Below the pieces are notes generated by a model, which ran no database searches, was not told where the DNA came from, and saw only the letters and a list, made by a program, of their open reading frames with translations. Below, in pieces: positions 54,535-64,000 of a stretch of 64,000 nt of DNA. Position 1 is the stretch's first letter. Every line of letters starts with the position of its first letter. Source of the stretch: Phlegmacium glaucopus (lineage: Eukaryota; Basidiomycota; Agaricomycetes; Agaricales; Cortinariaceae). The translations under genes were made by a program, and so were the position numbers. The stretch covers positions 1 to 64,000 of the forward strand of contig MU130299.1 in NCBI GenBank assembly GCA_015039465.1. The letters are read 5' to 3'.

Positions 54535-56279
54535 TCACACCTGAACCTTCCTTTTCGACAGGTCAACTACTCCTTCTCCGTGCTTTCCAGCTCTCTCCTT
54601 TCCGACTTCTCTGTCATGTTTTGACTTCACCCGCTTCAGCAACCAGAAGCTATAGATTGCCGTCAATATTCCAAGCACGCCAGTAGACGCACCAGTAACG
54701 ATAATGGTAACCTTGCTGCTAGACGAAAATCCTCCACCCTGGACGCCAAAAACGTTGGCTACAGTTGATAAAAACCCTGCAAGTGAATTCATTGCACCAG
54801 GTCTAGAAATAAAATAATCTGTGAGCGACTCTTCACACTTGATCTAGCCCTTTTTGTAATGGCTCCACGCACAAGAAAATTTTATTTAAAGTCCAAATGT
54901 AGTTCCTCCTCCATCTCCACCAAAGCCACAGCATTCCTGCGGCCCCAATTCCAGTACAAAGCCAACCGATTACGAGTCTAACGAAAAGTACAATCAGCAA
55001 TCTGTCAGCCTTGTTTTCCCTCATGGTACACTCCGAATCAACGGTACAATCACACCGTCCGTCAATCGGCCCCAAGACAAGAAATACACACGTAGAGTTC
55101 AGTGGTTCTTACTCACAGGGGAATACTTGTAACCACACGCACCAACCGCTGTCCAATCTGATTGGAAGTATCAAGGCTCTTCAAGCTTGTGAATGTACCC
55201 GGCAGAAGGATGAAACCGGCCAAAAAGATCCAGCTGAAGAACCCCGCGAACAAATTATACATTGTCGGGATATCATCGAGTGCTAATAACATATTGACAT
55301 ATTGTGTATCCATTTGACTGGGAGTTCCGTGCATAAGATGTGGTCGGGTATCTGTTTTGCTAGCGTCCGTGCCGCGGTCTTGACCTTGATCCTGAGTTGG
55401 TAGGGAGGTAGGGTGCTCGACATGATCCTGGGGTTTATTGACATTTGAGGAGGCTTGAGGTTGAGAGTGCGTCCAAGAGTAGTTAGATTGACTTGGATCT
55501 TGAATCGGAAGTGAAGATTTCAAAGGAGGTTCGATGCGGACCCGGGGTTTATTAGTACTGGAGGGGATTTCTGTCTCTTGTGGTTGTTGAATCTGTATGC
55601 GCGTCGGAGCATACTTGGATTTATTTCGTTCTTCCGTCGGTACTGAAGGTATCGAAAGAGGTTCGACAAAGTCCTGAGGCTTAGTATTAGCAACACTATA
55701 CGAGCCTTGTGTCGCTTGCGGGTGTTGAAGTTGTGGGCCACTGTTGGACGAACTTATATCTTGAGTCGGTACCGGAGGAAGGTCATCGTTACGCTTTCGG
55801 GGTTCACTACCACCATAAGGGAGTCCCGTCGCTGGAGGGTATTGAGGTTGTCGACGGTTGTAAGTGCGATTGGACGGACTTCGATCCTGAGTTGGAACTG
55901 AAGATATTTTGTTTTCGATACTGTTTTCCGATTCACGTTCACCGGAATTATATGAGAGTTGTGTTTTTCCTGGATATCGAGGTTGAGTCGGCGGAACTGA
56001 AGTTGTTGAGAGGTCGTCGCGATTATTTCGAGATACGTTGGGACTATAGGAACGGTTGGTCTCCGGTACATATCGAGACGGCTGGCTAACCGATTTGGAT
56101 GGTCCTTTGGTAGAAACCTGGGTTATCTGTTCATGATCAACACTATTCTGGAGGCCTTGAGACAGATATGTCTCTAGTGGTTGTAGACCTTGGGAGCCTG
56201 TGTAATCGCACTCAGCGCAGTAACATACTGGGGATGGTTTCCAAGTCACTGAACTCATCGTCGCCGGAGGTGAGAACAA
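54535..56279 (-). CDS. Pro/Gln/Ser-rich protein with three C-terminal TM segments
   Basis: Three exons (56279-55117, 54977-54837, 54802-54535) give 523 residues. Residues about 1-330 are hydrophilic and probably disordered. A loose repeat of roughly 50 residues recurs, with the theme VPTQDRSPSN / VPTQDISSSN / LPIQDPSQSN / LPTQDQGQD alternating with QPQYPPAT / QLQHPQAT. Three hydrophobic helices follow: MYNLFAGFFSWIFLAGFILL, LVIGWLCTGIGAAGMLWLWW and VTIIVTGASTGVLGILTAIY. The protein ends with a basic tail. No family is recognised. The arrangement suggests a membrane protein with a long N-terminal cytosolic or luminal arm. The second intron uses the second of two adjacent GT dinucleotides. Confidence 0.72.
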
Positions 56280-56637
56280 CTAATTCTCTTGGCACGCAAT
56301 ATCATGTGGTGTGGTGTACGGTAATTCTAAAGCCGACGTGTATATTCGTAAATCGTAAATCGTGACACCTAATGATACAAATTTTATCTTCTCCGCTGTA
56401 TGCCCCCACGCTTTTACATATCGTGATCAGCCTGAGAGGAAGCTGATGTGAACATTGACGCTCCAATGGTCAATGCAGCACATTGTCGCACGCAGGTTCT
56501 GCGCCAGCGGTCGCTACCTCAAACCTGATATTACGGCGCTAATATGAGAACCGTCGCTCGCCATCCAGCAAGCCTAAACGATCCCCAGCTCCGACCCGAT
56601 GTTATTATCAAGCAGGGAATGATATATGATTCCCCAC

Positions 56638-58192
56638 TCATGGAACCCCGTACTCCTCATCCTCGTTCGTCCGAGAGCGTAATCCAGATAATCTACTTGT
56701 CCTTGGATTCGTGAGAGAGAAAGTCAAAGGAGGTAACATCGGTGAAGCAGGCGGTGATATGGGAGGTGGAGGTCCCGTTGGCGGTGAATCATATCTATGG
56801 TCACACGTTGATGTAAATTCCCTTGTATCAGACCGCACTGTGTCCGCAGTTGTGTCGACATCATAAGAATCACGACCAAGTCCGATCTGGACTATAATGA
56901 GCGTCGGGACAATTCCCTGGAACGAACACCTTGCAGTTAGTACCAGAAGATGTAATCAAATTAAGGAATAAAAATTACCACAACTTGGGCTAGCCCCGCG
57001 TCAAGGATGAGCTTGTGTAAATCAAGTTAGTCACAACAAATCATGCCAAGAACCTGCTACACACATCAGGAAAGACCACATCCAGTACGACATATATCGA
57101 ATAAATAATGCTCGATTCCACTCTGGTGGAGCACGTAAGAAGGTTTAAGCTGGACCATGAAAAGCTCCCGAAACACAAACCACATACATGATTGCAATCA
57201 TAGTATTGTATTTAGAAGAGAGTCGAGGCCCTAAAATAGAGCGGGCCTTCCGCGCAATCCACCAGATGCGACCGGCTAAAAACTCTTTCATGAGCCTGGA
57301 AAAGAACTGGAGTGGTGGGAAAAACACACCCATGAGTATAGTCACCAACAGATTCAAAGCGACAGTGGTAAACAGGAAAGCCACCAGTAGGGGTCGAAAG
57401 CGATATTCTTCTGTCGAGAGAGCAATGAAAGTATATCCACAGACTAGGGTTTAGGTATTAGCTAAATAGAAGTGTAGTATTAGAGGAGAGGTTACCGGAT
57501 CCGCCAAGGAGCAAGAGGCAAGGAATGACGATCACACGTTTACTATGATTCCATATCGTATGACAACGGTAGATCTGACGGCAGACAATGAGCAAAGGAC
57601 CGTTAAGATTCTCGGAAAACATACCACCAGGCTGTCAGCAATAACGCTGGAGTTCGAAAATCTCTCATTGAGCAAACATCAACTGAGGTGAAAATAGTAG
57701 TTCACTTACTTGCTTGTAATATAGATAAGAAATTTGAAGTGCAGATCTGCCTCTGGTATACTGTTCTTTTTGGCGACGAACCAGAAAAGAAAGCTGAGCT
57801 CCAAGACGACGTCCACGGTGGCAAGAGCGAACATCATCATAGCACAAGCTATCAACACTTTCCTTGTCGTTCTTTTGTTTCTTAGGAGAACACGAATGCA
57901 AATGGCAAAGAGAGTCGAGTAAATCCCTACATGTCGAATCGTCAGCACATGCAAATGAAAGGCTCTTCCTCAAAGATTTACCATATAGGAAAACTTCAAA
58001 CTGTTCAACATACGTCAGACTCTACCCTAAGCGTTCAAGTGGGGCCGGCAGATAACGCACCATACATGCAGCACTATACTGATTCAAGGAATAATATTCT
58101 GAATCGTCATCTGCATTAGAAATGGCGATGGCTAAAGCGCCAAGGCGACCAGCAGACGCCTTGTAGTACTGCTTCAGCATGAATGTTGCCAT
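56638..58192 (-). CDS. Seven-TM protein, array copy A
   Basis: Ten exons with sizes 132, 19, 217, 22, 79, 114, 88, 58, 33 and 279 (start 58192, stop 56638) give 346 residues. Seven hydrophobic segments are visible, including LYGIYSTLFAICIRVLL, VVLELSFLFWFVA, IVIPCLLLLGGSVCGYTF, LVAFLFTTVALNLLVTILM, IIYSIYVVLDVVF and GIVPTLIIVQIGLG. A conserved AGRIWWIARKARS follows TM5. The hydrophilic C-tail is Pro-rich (SPPTGPPPPISPP). I recognise this as a common agaricomycete multipass family, often in many copies per genome, without known function. A sensory or receptor-like role is only inference from topology. It is downstream of two paralogues in the same orientation. Confidence 0.85.
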
Positions 58193-58382
58193 CGTCAAAA
58201 GAAATTTTGGGCAAGTGCCCTTGGGGAATGGTCGTTGTCAGGAAAGAAAGAAAAGGGGTGTTATCGTCTGTGAGAAAACAGCTCGGCTCAATGAACTAAT
58301 TTTAGCATGAGCAAGTTTGTTCATGTTTGGCGCACACAAAGGTCTATCAGGTGCACACTGCACTTATAATACACGTCATAGG

Positions 58383-59829
58383 TCATTTCTTTGCAGATGG
58401 TTGGTCGGTGACCGTGACAACGACAGGAGCGGTACTACTAGTTCGCATATCCAATTGTGTAGGTACTGCTGTCGTGCTAAAGGTGGTGTTGTCCGAGTCA
58501 TCAAATGCTTCACGGTGCAAGTTCCGTAAAATGATAGTGGTAGCTGTGATGCCCTGGTTGACCTATGGTCAAATAGAGAAGGGAGTGACCTGATCTTACT
58601 CACCGCTATTTGGGTTAGACAAGCAGCTAAAACAAGCTGGAAATAAACTATCAGACTTTCAACAGAAACCAGGATGGGAACCCGACCACTGACTGAATGG
58701 AAAAGCAAGTAGAGAAAAATCGATACGCTATATATTGCGCCTGAATCAAGACTTGCATAAAAATTGCGATCAGGCGACTGTCATTTGGAGTATCATAAAT
58801 CGTCAACATACATCAAAGATATCACCAAGTTATTTATGGCGAACAGATCCATTCTCATAGGTGATCGAAATTTTCGCGAAGACCACCACATTCGAGTGAC
58901 TAAATAACAACCAAAATTTGAGATGAACAGACGGACAAATTTTCAAAAAAATAATCTTTCACCAATCAAAAGAGTTACAGAAAGATTTGCTGCCGCGGAG
59001 GTGATGAAGCTGGCTGCTAGAAGTCGGTCTCCAAGCTGAATAGCTGGTATAGATGCAAAGCTGACGACTGCAACTATGAGAACTATCGAGCTATCTTTGG
59101 GTAACAAGTCATACCAGTGCCACATATAGCTAACGCAATTGGAGCGATAAGGATGGGTTTATTCTTCCAAAAAGTATAACATCGACTGATCTGGAAGATA
59201 TTCGGGGCGCTGAGACCTCGGCAGACCTTTGTTAGGGGACTCTCTTACCAGTAGACCACTGGCGATCGCACTGTCGAAGCTATCAGACGGTCAAATACCA
59301 CAGAGACCACCGATACGTACTTGGCGAGAATATATAGACCAAATTTGTACATCAGCGTCGTACTCCACGGATGGTGATGGTGTGGTACTCTATCACTTTG
59401 ATTTTGTGTCGTTCCGTTGGATGCTGAATCCGAATCCGAGTCCGAATCGGAAGAAAGTGCATATTGGAAGAAGTAAAAATGACTGATGGCGATGTCTGCT
59501 GATGCAAGTAGAAATAGGGCGATTACAGCACCCAGAAGCATTTTATTGACAAGTTTGCGCTTCAAGTTCGCAAGTATGATGGTGCAGTAACCGAACAGGA
59601 CCACATAGACCCCTGATGCGAAGAAAAAGTTAAGCCTTAAACTTTCGAGATGAGAGACGATGAACTTAACCATAAAGGTATGTATCTACCTGAAAGAAAC
59701 AAAAACTTTGATTAGGGTAATTCAACAGACACGCGGGGAAATTTTACACACCAGAATTGCTGGATATTTTGACTTGGAGGTCCATGGTTCCTTAAGAAAT
59801 GGTATTAACGGTCGGGACGCCATTGCCAT
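58383..59829 (-). CDS. Seven-TM protein, array copy B
   Basis: Ten exons with sizes 78, 19, 292, 22, 76, 105, 88, 58, 33 and 180 (start 59829, stop 58383) give 316 residues. Layout matches copies A and C: YLYGVYVVLFGYCTIIL, ALFLLASADIAISHFYFF, ILIAPIALAICGTG, FITSAAANLSVTLLI and SGAIYSVSIFLYLLF are shared positions. Exon 3 carries a 75-base in-frame insertion relative to A and C. It encodes an acidic Ser/Asp repeat (DSDSDSDSASN) and a His cluster (VPHHHHPW) in the loop before the third TM region. AGRIWWIA is diverged here to RMWWSSRK. Exon 4 fits best with the acceptor CGACAG, which gives exactly 22 bases. The frame is intact. Confidence 0.82.
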
Positions 59830-60622
59830 AACGAACAGTGGGCCGTGCACGTGGAGGCAACACTTGCCAGTGGAAGTAGGATGTAAGTGAGTCTAAAATC
59901 ACCAATGACTAAAAACAAGCATTGTCTAATGCCAAGTGCTGCGCGTAGGATAAACATAGACTACACAACGCTTAGTCCTCACAACGTTAAGTTGTGAAGA
60001 GAATCATTGATCCTAAATAGTAAACCGTTTCTAAAACGTGGGGAAGGGGTTAAGTTTAGTTGGAGCGTGTGATAATGACTAGATATAGCTTAACGGTAGT
60101 TAACGGTTCTCTGAAAGGCCGGCTTGGCGTGTTGGACTCGAGACTTGAAAAGAGAGTTCCTTGTGAACTCACACCTACAGCCAAAGCCCGCATATTACGG
60201 GCCTGTTTTCCCGATTTCCAAAACGGTCCACCGGAAAGGTTGTAAACCATCAAGGTTGTCATCGATTGCCACCTATATATTGCCACTCATCATCAAACGC
60301 TTAGAGTTTAGTGCCTGACAATTGGGTGACTTTCCATACAGTACCCCGCTTCCATGAGCGGGAGGTACGTTGGCATTTGGAAAACCTTGAATTACGTTAG
60401 CTGCATGATTGAGTCTTGGATATAAATCTTACCCGACTCCAGTGCCAAGTTTGAGTTATTTATATGGGAGAGATAAGACGGGGAAGTTACTCTGCACAAC
60501 ATGACTGCGTTTTTGCGTTCCTGGTTTACAACTTTGGGGGAGGATGAACTTGGAAGCCGATTGTGAATCACCTTTTTCTGCGAATATTCATGGTAGGCTT
60601 AGAGACAAGATTCAGTTCAATT
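59830..60622. other. Intergenic region between copies B and C
   Basis: 793 bases with short frames only. It contains the copy B promoter and the copy C 3' UTR. A palindromic CTAACGTTAAG-like segment lies near 60080 and 59985. No gene recognised. Confidence 0.45.
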
Positions 60623-62027
60623 CTATAAAGCATTGTCCCTTTCTATACAGGAAGATGTTTGCGCATTATTGAAAGCGGTAGGCTGCTCGGTTACAGGTGC
60701 TGCCCCGACGCTGCTGAAAATCGAGTCCAATACTGGGGTGCTCGATTGCCTCTCTTCCTCACGATGAAGGGTGATGATCGTTTCAGCATCCAAGGTACAT
60801 CTTCCCAGCCCAACTCGAATGATAATTAATGTGGGGACGATACCCTTCCATGATAATTCTTGAACAAAGAGGTCTCTTCAAGTAAAGATAACTCACCACT
60901 ACTTGAATGAGACCTGCATCCAAAACGACCTATGTAGTTCATTAAAAACAGACAACTCGATATAGTTAGTTATAACTTAGCTCACCGTAGGAACGAGCAA
61001 ATCTAGTAGTATATACATCGAAAGTATAGCTCCGGACTCTATGCTGAAATGATGATTAGTCCGATTGACAGCGTCGATCATGGATGTCGCTTACATGACG
61101 GCAGAATATGAATAATACCTCCCAGCCATCTCGGAGCCAAGTATTGACCGAATTTGTCGAGCGTTCCAAATTATTTTGCCGGCTAAATGGTTCATTAGCA
61201 CAGATAAAAATTATGAATTGAGTTTACCTGTAAGAATGGTGAGAGATGCATTGAGCGCAAAAACCAGCCACAGGTAGACAGGAAGCAGATCGTTGATGTC
61301 GTCGGAACGGGATATCACGAATAGATATCCACACACTTGAGAAGTCAGTAAGTTTGCTTTCAAGAATAAATCACGATTCTTACTTGTTGAAAAGAGCAAA
61401 GCGATACATGGGATGATAATAAGGATTTTTTTGTAGCGCCATACAACATAACAACGATATAGCTATTTGAGGAGGAATGCATTTGAGTATAGTCTTGAAG
61501 CAGAGGACCGATTAGACCTTACAATTAGTGAATCGGCAATGACACTAGAATATTATGAGCCGCATCTCCATGACTTAAGAGGAAAATACGCACTTATTGG
61601 TAACATAAAATAGGTATTTGGGATACGCATGATAGACGGGAAGTTCTTGTTGCGGGAACACATAGTGGAAGGCATAATATATTGTCATGCTGATGTCAGC
61701 TGTTGTAATGGCGAACATAGCCACAGTAACCGCGAGGAAGAACCATTTTGAAGGTTTCCTGTTGGCCAAGAGCAGATAAACGGAAAATACAAAGAGAACA
61801 TTGTATGCGCCTGCACCAAGGGAGTGGATAGTTAAGTGAAAGCGTCAGGATGGACAGTCGGAGGGCAGTCACCATATAACAAGATCTCAAACTTCAGAAA
61901 CAGACATTTACTCTGAGCTAAGAGAACATGGAATAAAAGGTTGGACTTTTACCATATACGACGCAACATACTCCGAAAGACTTTTAGGATATTTCACGTC
62001 GTCGATGTCCAGTGTTTCTCCCGCCAT
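60623..62027 (-). CDS. Seven-TM protein, array copy C
   Basis: Ten exons (62027-61953, 61891-61873, 61810-61594, 61544-61523, 61462-61384, 61335-61228, 61182-61095, 61043-60986, 60929-60897, 60844-60623) give 306 residues. Exons 2-5 (19, 217, 22, 79) and 7-9 (88, 58, 33) have the same sizes as in copy A. Conserved features: FEILLYG encoded by the 19-base exon, ADISMTIYYAFHYVF, ILIIIPCIALL, VCGYLFV replaced by MCGYLFV, YLWLVFALNASLTILT, ESGAILSMYILLDLLV and GIVPTLIIIRVGLGR. The short hydrophilic tail differs from A and B. Function unknown, as for the other copies. This is the most upstream gene of the array. Confidence 0.85.
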
Positions 62028-62265
62028 TGTAAATACGCAAGCTGAAAGGAATGGATAGTAGGAAAGGGCTTATCAGGCAACACAGTGACGGTAGGAGAGA
62101 ATTATCCCCCACTGGCGGGACCCTTCTAGTGTTACCGAACAAATAGCACCGCCGACATTGGCAGGTCCAGTGCCGCACTGATTATGTATATGGGGCCTAG
62201 ACTCAGGGATAGTTGTTAGCCATGACCTGCATGAATGCACGGTGGCGTACTTTGTGAGTCGGTAA

Positions 62266-62712
62266 CCTAGTCTGTTTTCACCTGCAGGGTAGTCTCCGAC
62301 CTAATGATAATCATCACTAACAGGGGTCGAATCGAATATTCGGGTCACAATAGACTCACGTGAGTTGGCCAAACTCAACCAAGCAATCACATTAATTAAC
62401 GCGACGCGTGTACTGTACCGCTCATAACTACTTTTCTTGGACTCGTTCGTCTGTAATATGCACATAATCTTTATTATTATCTATAAAACACACTCCTTCA
62501 AGTTTCCCAACCATCTTAGAAAAACCTTCTCTCTATGATAGCCCTGCAGGGCACAACTCATTCACAACATCCTGGCTCAAAGTTAACCAATACCCGTTGA
62601 ACCGTGGTGTGGCTGGGTACTCTGGAGATGAAATATAGAAGTTGACATGATTGGCATTCCATGAGGGAGAGGTAGAAAATCCAAGGAGATTCACGCGATA
62701 TGCTCGTTGATC
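62266..62712 (-). repeat. Dispersed repeat R2, inverted partner of 18531-18905
   Basis: Reverse-complement match to R1 over nearly its whole length, with a local insertion of about 60-70 bases near 62300-62380 and scattered substitutions. Its homologue of the short R1 frame (MVGKLEGVCFIDN) is cut by a one-base deletion. No flanking duplication was identified. Confidence 0.75.
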
Positions 62713-63818
62713 TATACGGTTCGAGGTTACATCTGAACGTCAGCGTGCTACTTCACGCGATCACGACTGGCTAGCGAGGCTAGGTTCGAGGGGCGCGTGT
62801 GAAATCAGACTTAGATCTCAAATGACGGTCAAGAAGCTCAGTCCCTCATAGTACAGGTCCCACAGACGTATTCCAGAGGCAGTAGTTAGTGTCTTTCAAG
62901 TTGTAGTTACCAGTTTTGGCATGGTGGCCAAACCCCCAAAAATGTTCCCTTCATTCAGTTTAAATTGAATGATTCCATTTGTAAAAAGGAACCTCTTGGC
63001 AAGGCAGATATGAACCTGATCTGTTTATATTCAAGTTGACTGGCGGTGGTTGAACGTTTGACGTGCAAGCTCATAGATACTCTGTTGGAATTTATTGAAC
63101 TCAGGGATTAAGTATTTGATAATACGATTCACGTTTGGCCAGCGCGGGTCGAGCGCCTTGCAAACGAGTGAGTAAAACGGTACACTACTACTACTACTCA
63201 TATCCTATCGTGCTTACTAATCATTCCTAATCGGGAAGACCTTTTCTAATGCTCGAAAATATTCAACATACTCCACGTAGAACAAGGTGCAGTCAAACCA
63301 TAAGTACCTCTCAGTGGATGCCTGAGTCATGTTGAGAGGCAACTTTTAGTGCAAAAGCCCTCAAAAGAAAAGTCTCTACGTCCACTGGCCCGTTATTTCG
63401 AATTGAGCGTGACTTGTATTGTGTGTCATTGTTTGGTTTGTGTACACGTTATTTTTGGAAAAATCTCTTTGCAATGAACCACCACCACCACGAACCCAGC
63501 TCTCGATTCTATACATACTTGAATATTTGACTTTTCAAGCCCTCATCGCTCCAGGCACTCCTCCACTCGTATCAGCAGGTTTTCCCCTGGGGTCAATACC
63601 ACCTCGGCCAACATGATCCACTTCTACGTAGAAGTGGTACCTAACCCTAAGTTTTTCGTGGACCACGGTTCTTTCCTCCTTTGCTCAAAGGGATACACTG
63701 GTGATATTTCGGTTTTGGAGCGACAACCGTCGACGGGTGATAGGATAGTAGCGTCAGAACCCCGATGCCAACTCGCGTCTTTGTTTCATGTCGGTGCCAC
63801 AAGAGGCTTTCACTTCTG
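62713..63818. other. 1.1-kb region without recognised gene
   Basis: No convincing exon on either strand. A short CTA trinucleotide run occurs at about 63185-63199. The region just before 63819 may be a promoter if the terminal frame is real. Confidence 0.4.
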
Positions 63819-64000
63819 ATGACGTCTTCGCCTTCTTCCTTAATCGCCTCTCCGGAAAGTGTTGGAGTTTGGTTACCTCTTTCCTGCGCCTCGGCTACAA
63901 ACAGATCCATGTCTGCGTTGCCTCGGGACCCCCGTTCTCGCAATGTGCCACCTCATGAAATATGCACAGGACGCTGTGGCATGGAGCCCTCTGCATCCTC
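63819..64000 (+). CDS. Open frame running off the window (possible gene start)
   Basis: ATG at 63819 opens a frame without stop to the window edge (61 codons: Ser/Pro-rich, with SAMPLE-like features such as RSMSALPRDPRSRNVPPHE). It is too short for a domain call. The opposite strand is also open over 63943-63647, so the coding strand is not certain. Confidence 0.25.
   Translation, partial: MTSSPSSLIASPESVGVWLPLSCASATNRSMSALPRDPRSRNVPPHEICTGRCGMEPSAS

Noticed and set aside
1..64000. CRISPR array, prokaryotic operon, phage or anti-phage system
   Set aside because: No regularly spaced repeats or Shine-Dalgarno-linked genes; the window is intron-rich fungal nuclear DNA.

Overview
The window looks like nuclear DNA of an agaricomycete (mushroom-forming) basidiomycete. 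The genes are split into many short exons by GT-AG introns of about 45-65 bases, neighbouring genes lie very close together, and the mobile elements are fungal types: a DIRS-like tyrosine-recombinase retroelement, a Tad1-like LINE with RNase H, and several LTR families. The species cannot be named from sequence alone. For twelve genes exon chains were built by hand. In each, the summed exon length is a multiple of three and the joined frame has no stop, which is the main support for the models.

Layout. 0.5-16.7 kb is a transposon nest on the minus strand. A DIRS-like element (gag, RT, RNase H, tyrosine recombinase) is cut by three copies of one solo LTR, by a 1.36-kb insertion and by a LINE of about 8.5 kb. 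The LINE is itself cut by four more solo-LTR-like insertions. Target-site duplications show most of the joins to the base, and removing the insertions restores the reading frames. 17.0-31.2 kb is a plus-strand housekeeping block: V-ATPase subunit E, an intron-containing tRNA-Gly (minus), a GH95 alpha-fucosidase, a GNAT-Mss4 fusion, a Syn8-type SNARE and a Na+/K+-type P-ATPase. 31.6-45.4 kb holds two tightly spaced divergent pairs (a large single-TM protein with a glutamine-amidotransferase-like protein; GCP2 of the gamma-tubulin complex with an alternative NADH dehydrogenase) and a CUE-domain protein. 45.4-49.2 kb is gene-poor, with coding relics and a MITE-like element with long terminal inverted repeats. 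49.3-56.3 kb carries a ferric reductase, a beta-propeller lactonase and a three-TM protein. 56.6-62.0 kb is a head-to-tail array of three paralogous seven-TM genes with nearly identical exon sizes. A repeat at 62.3-62.7 kb is an inverted copy of one at 18.5-18.9 kb. The last 1.3 kb is mostly empty and ends in an open reading frame that leaves the window.

How the genes fit together. Most are independent eukaryotic housekeeping functions: vacuolar acidification, membrane fusion, ER-associated degradation, microtubule nucleation, respiratory NADH oxidation, iron reduction and cation pumping. There is no sign of a biosynthetic gene cluster or a prokaryote-style defence system. The most unusual content is the reconstructable nest, the seven-TM array with its fixed 19-base exon, the micro-exons in GH95 and GCP2, and the GNAT-Mss4 fusion.
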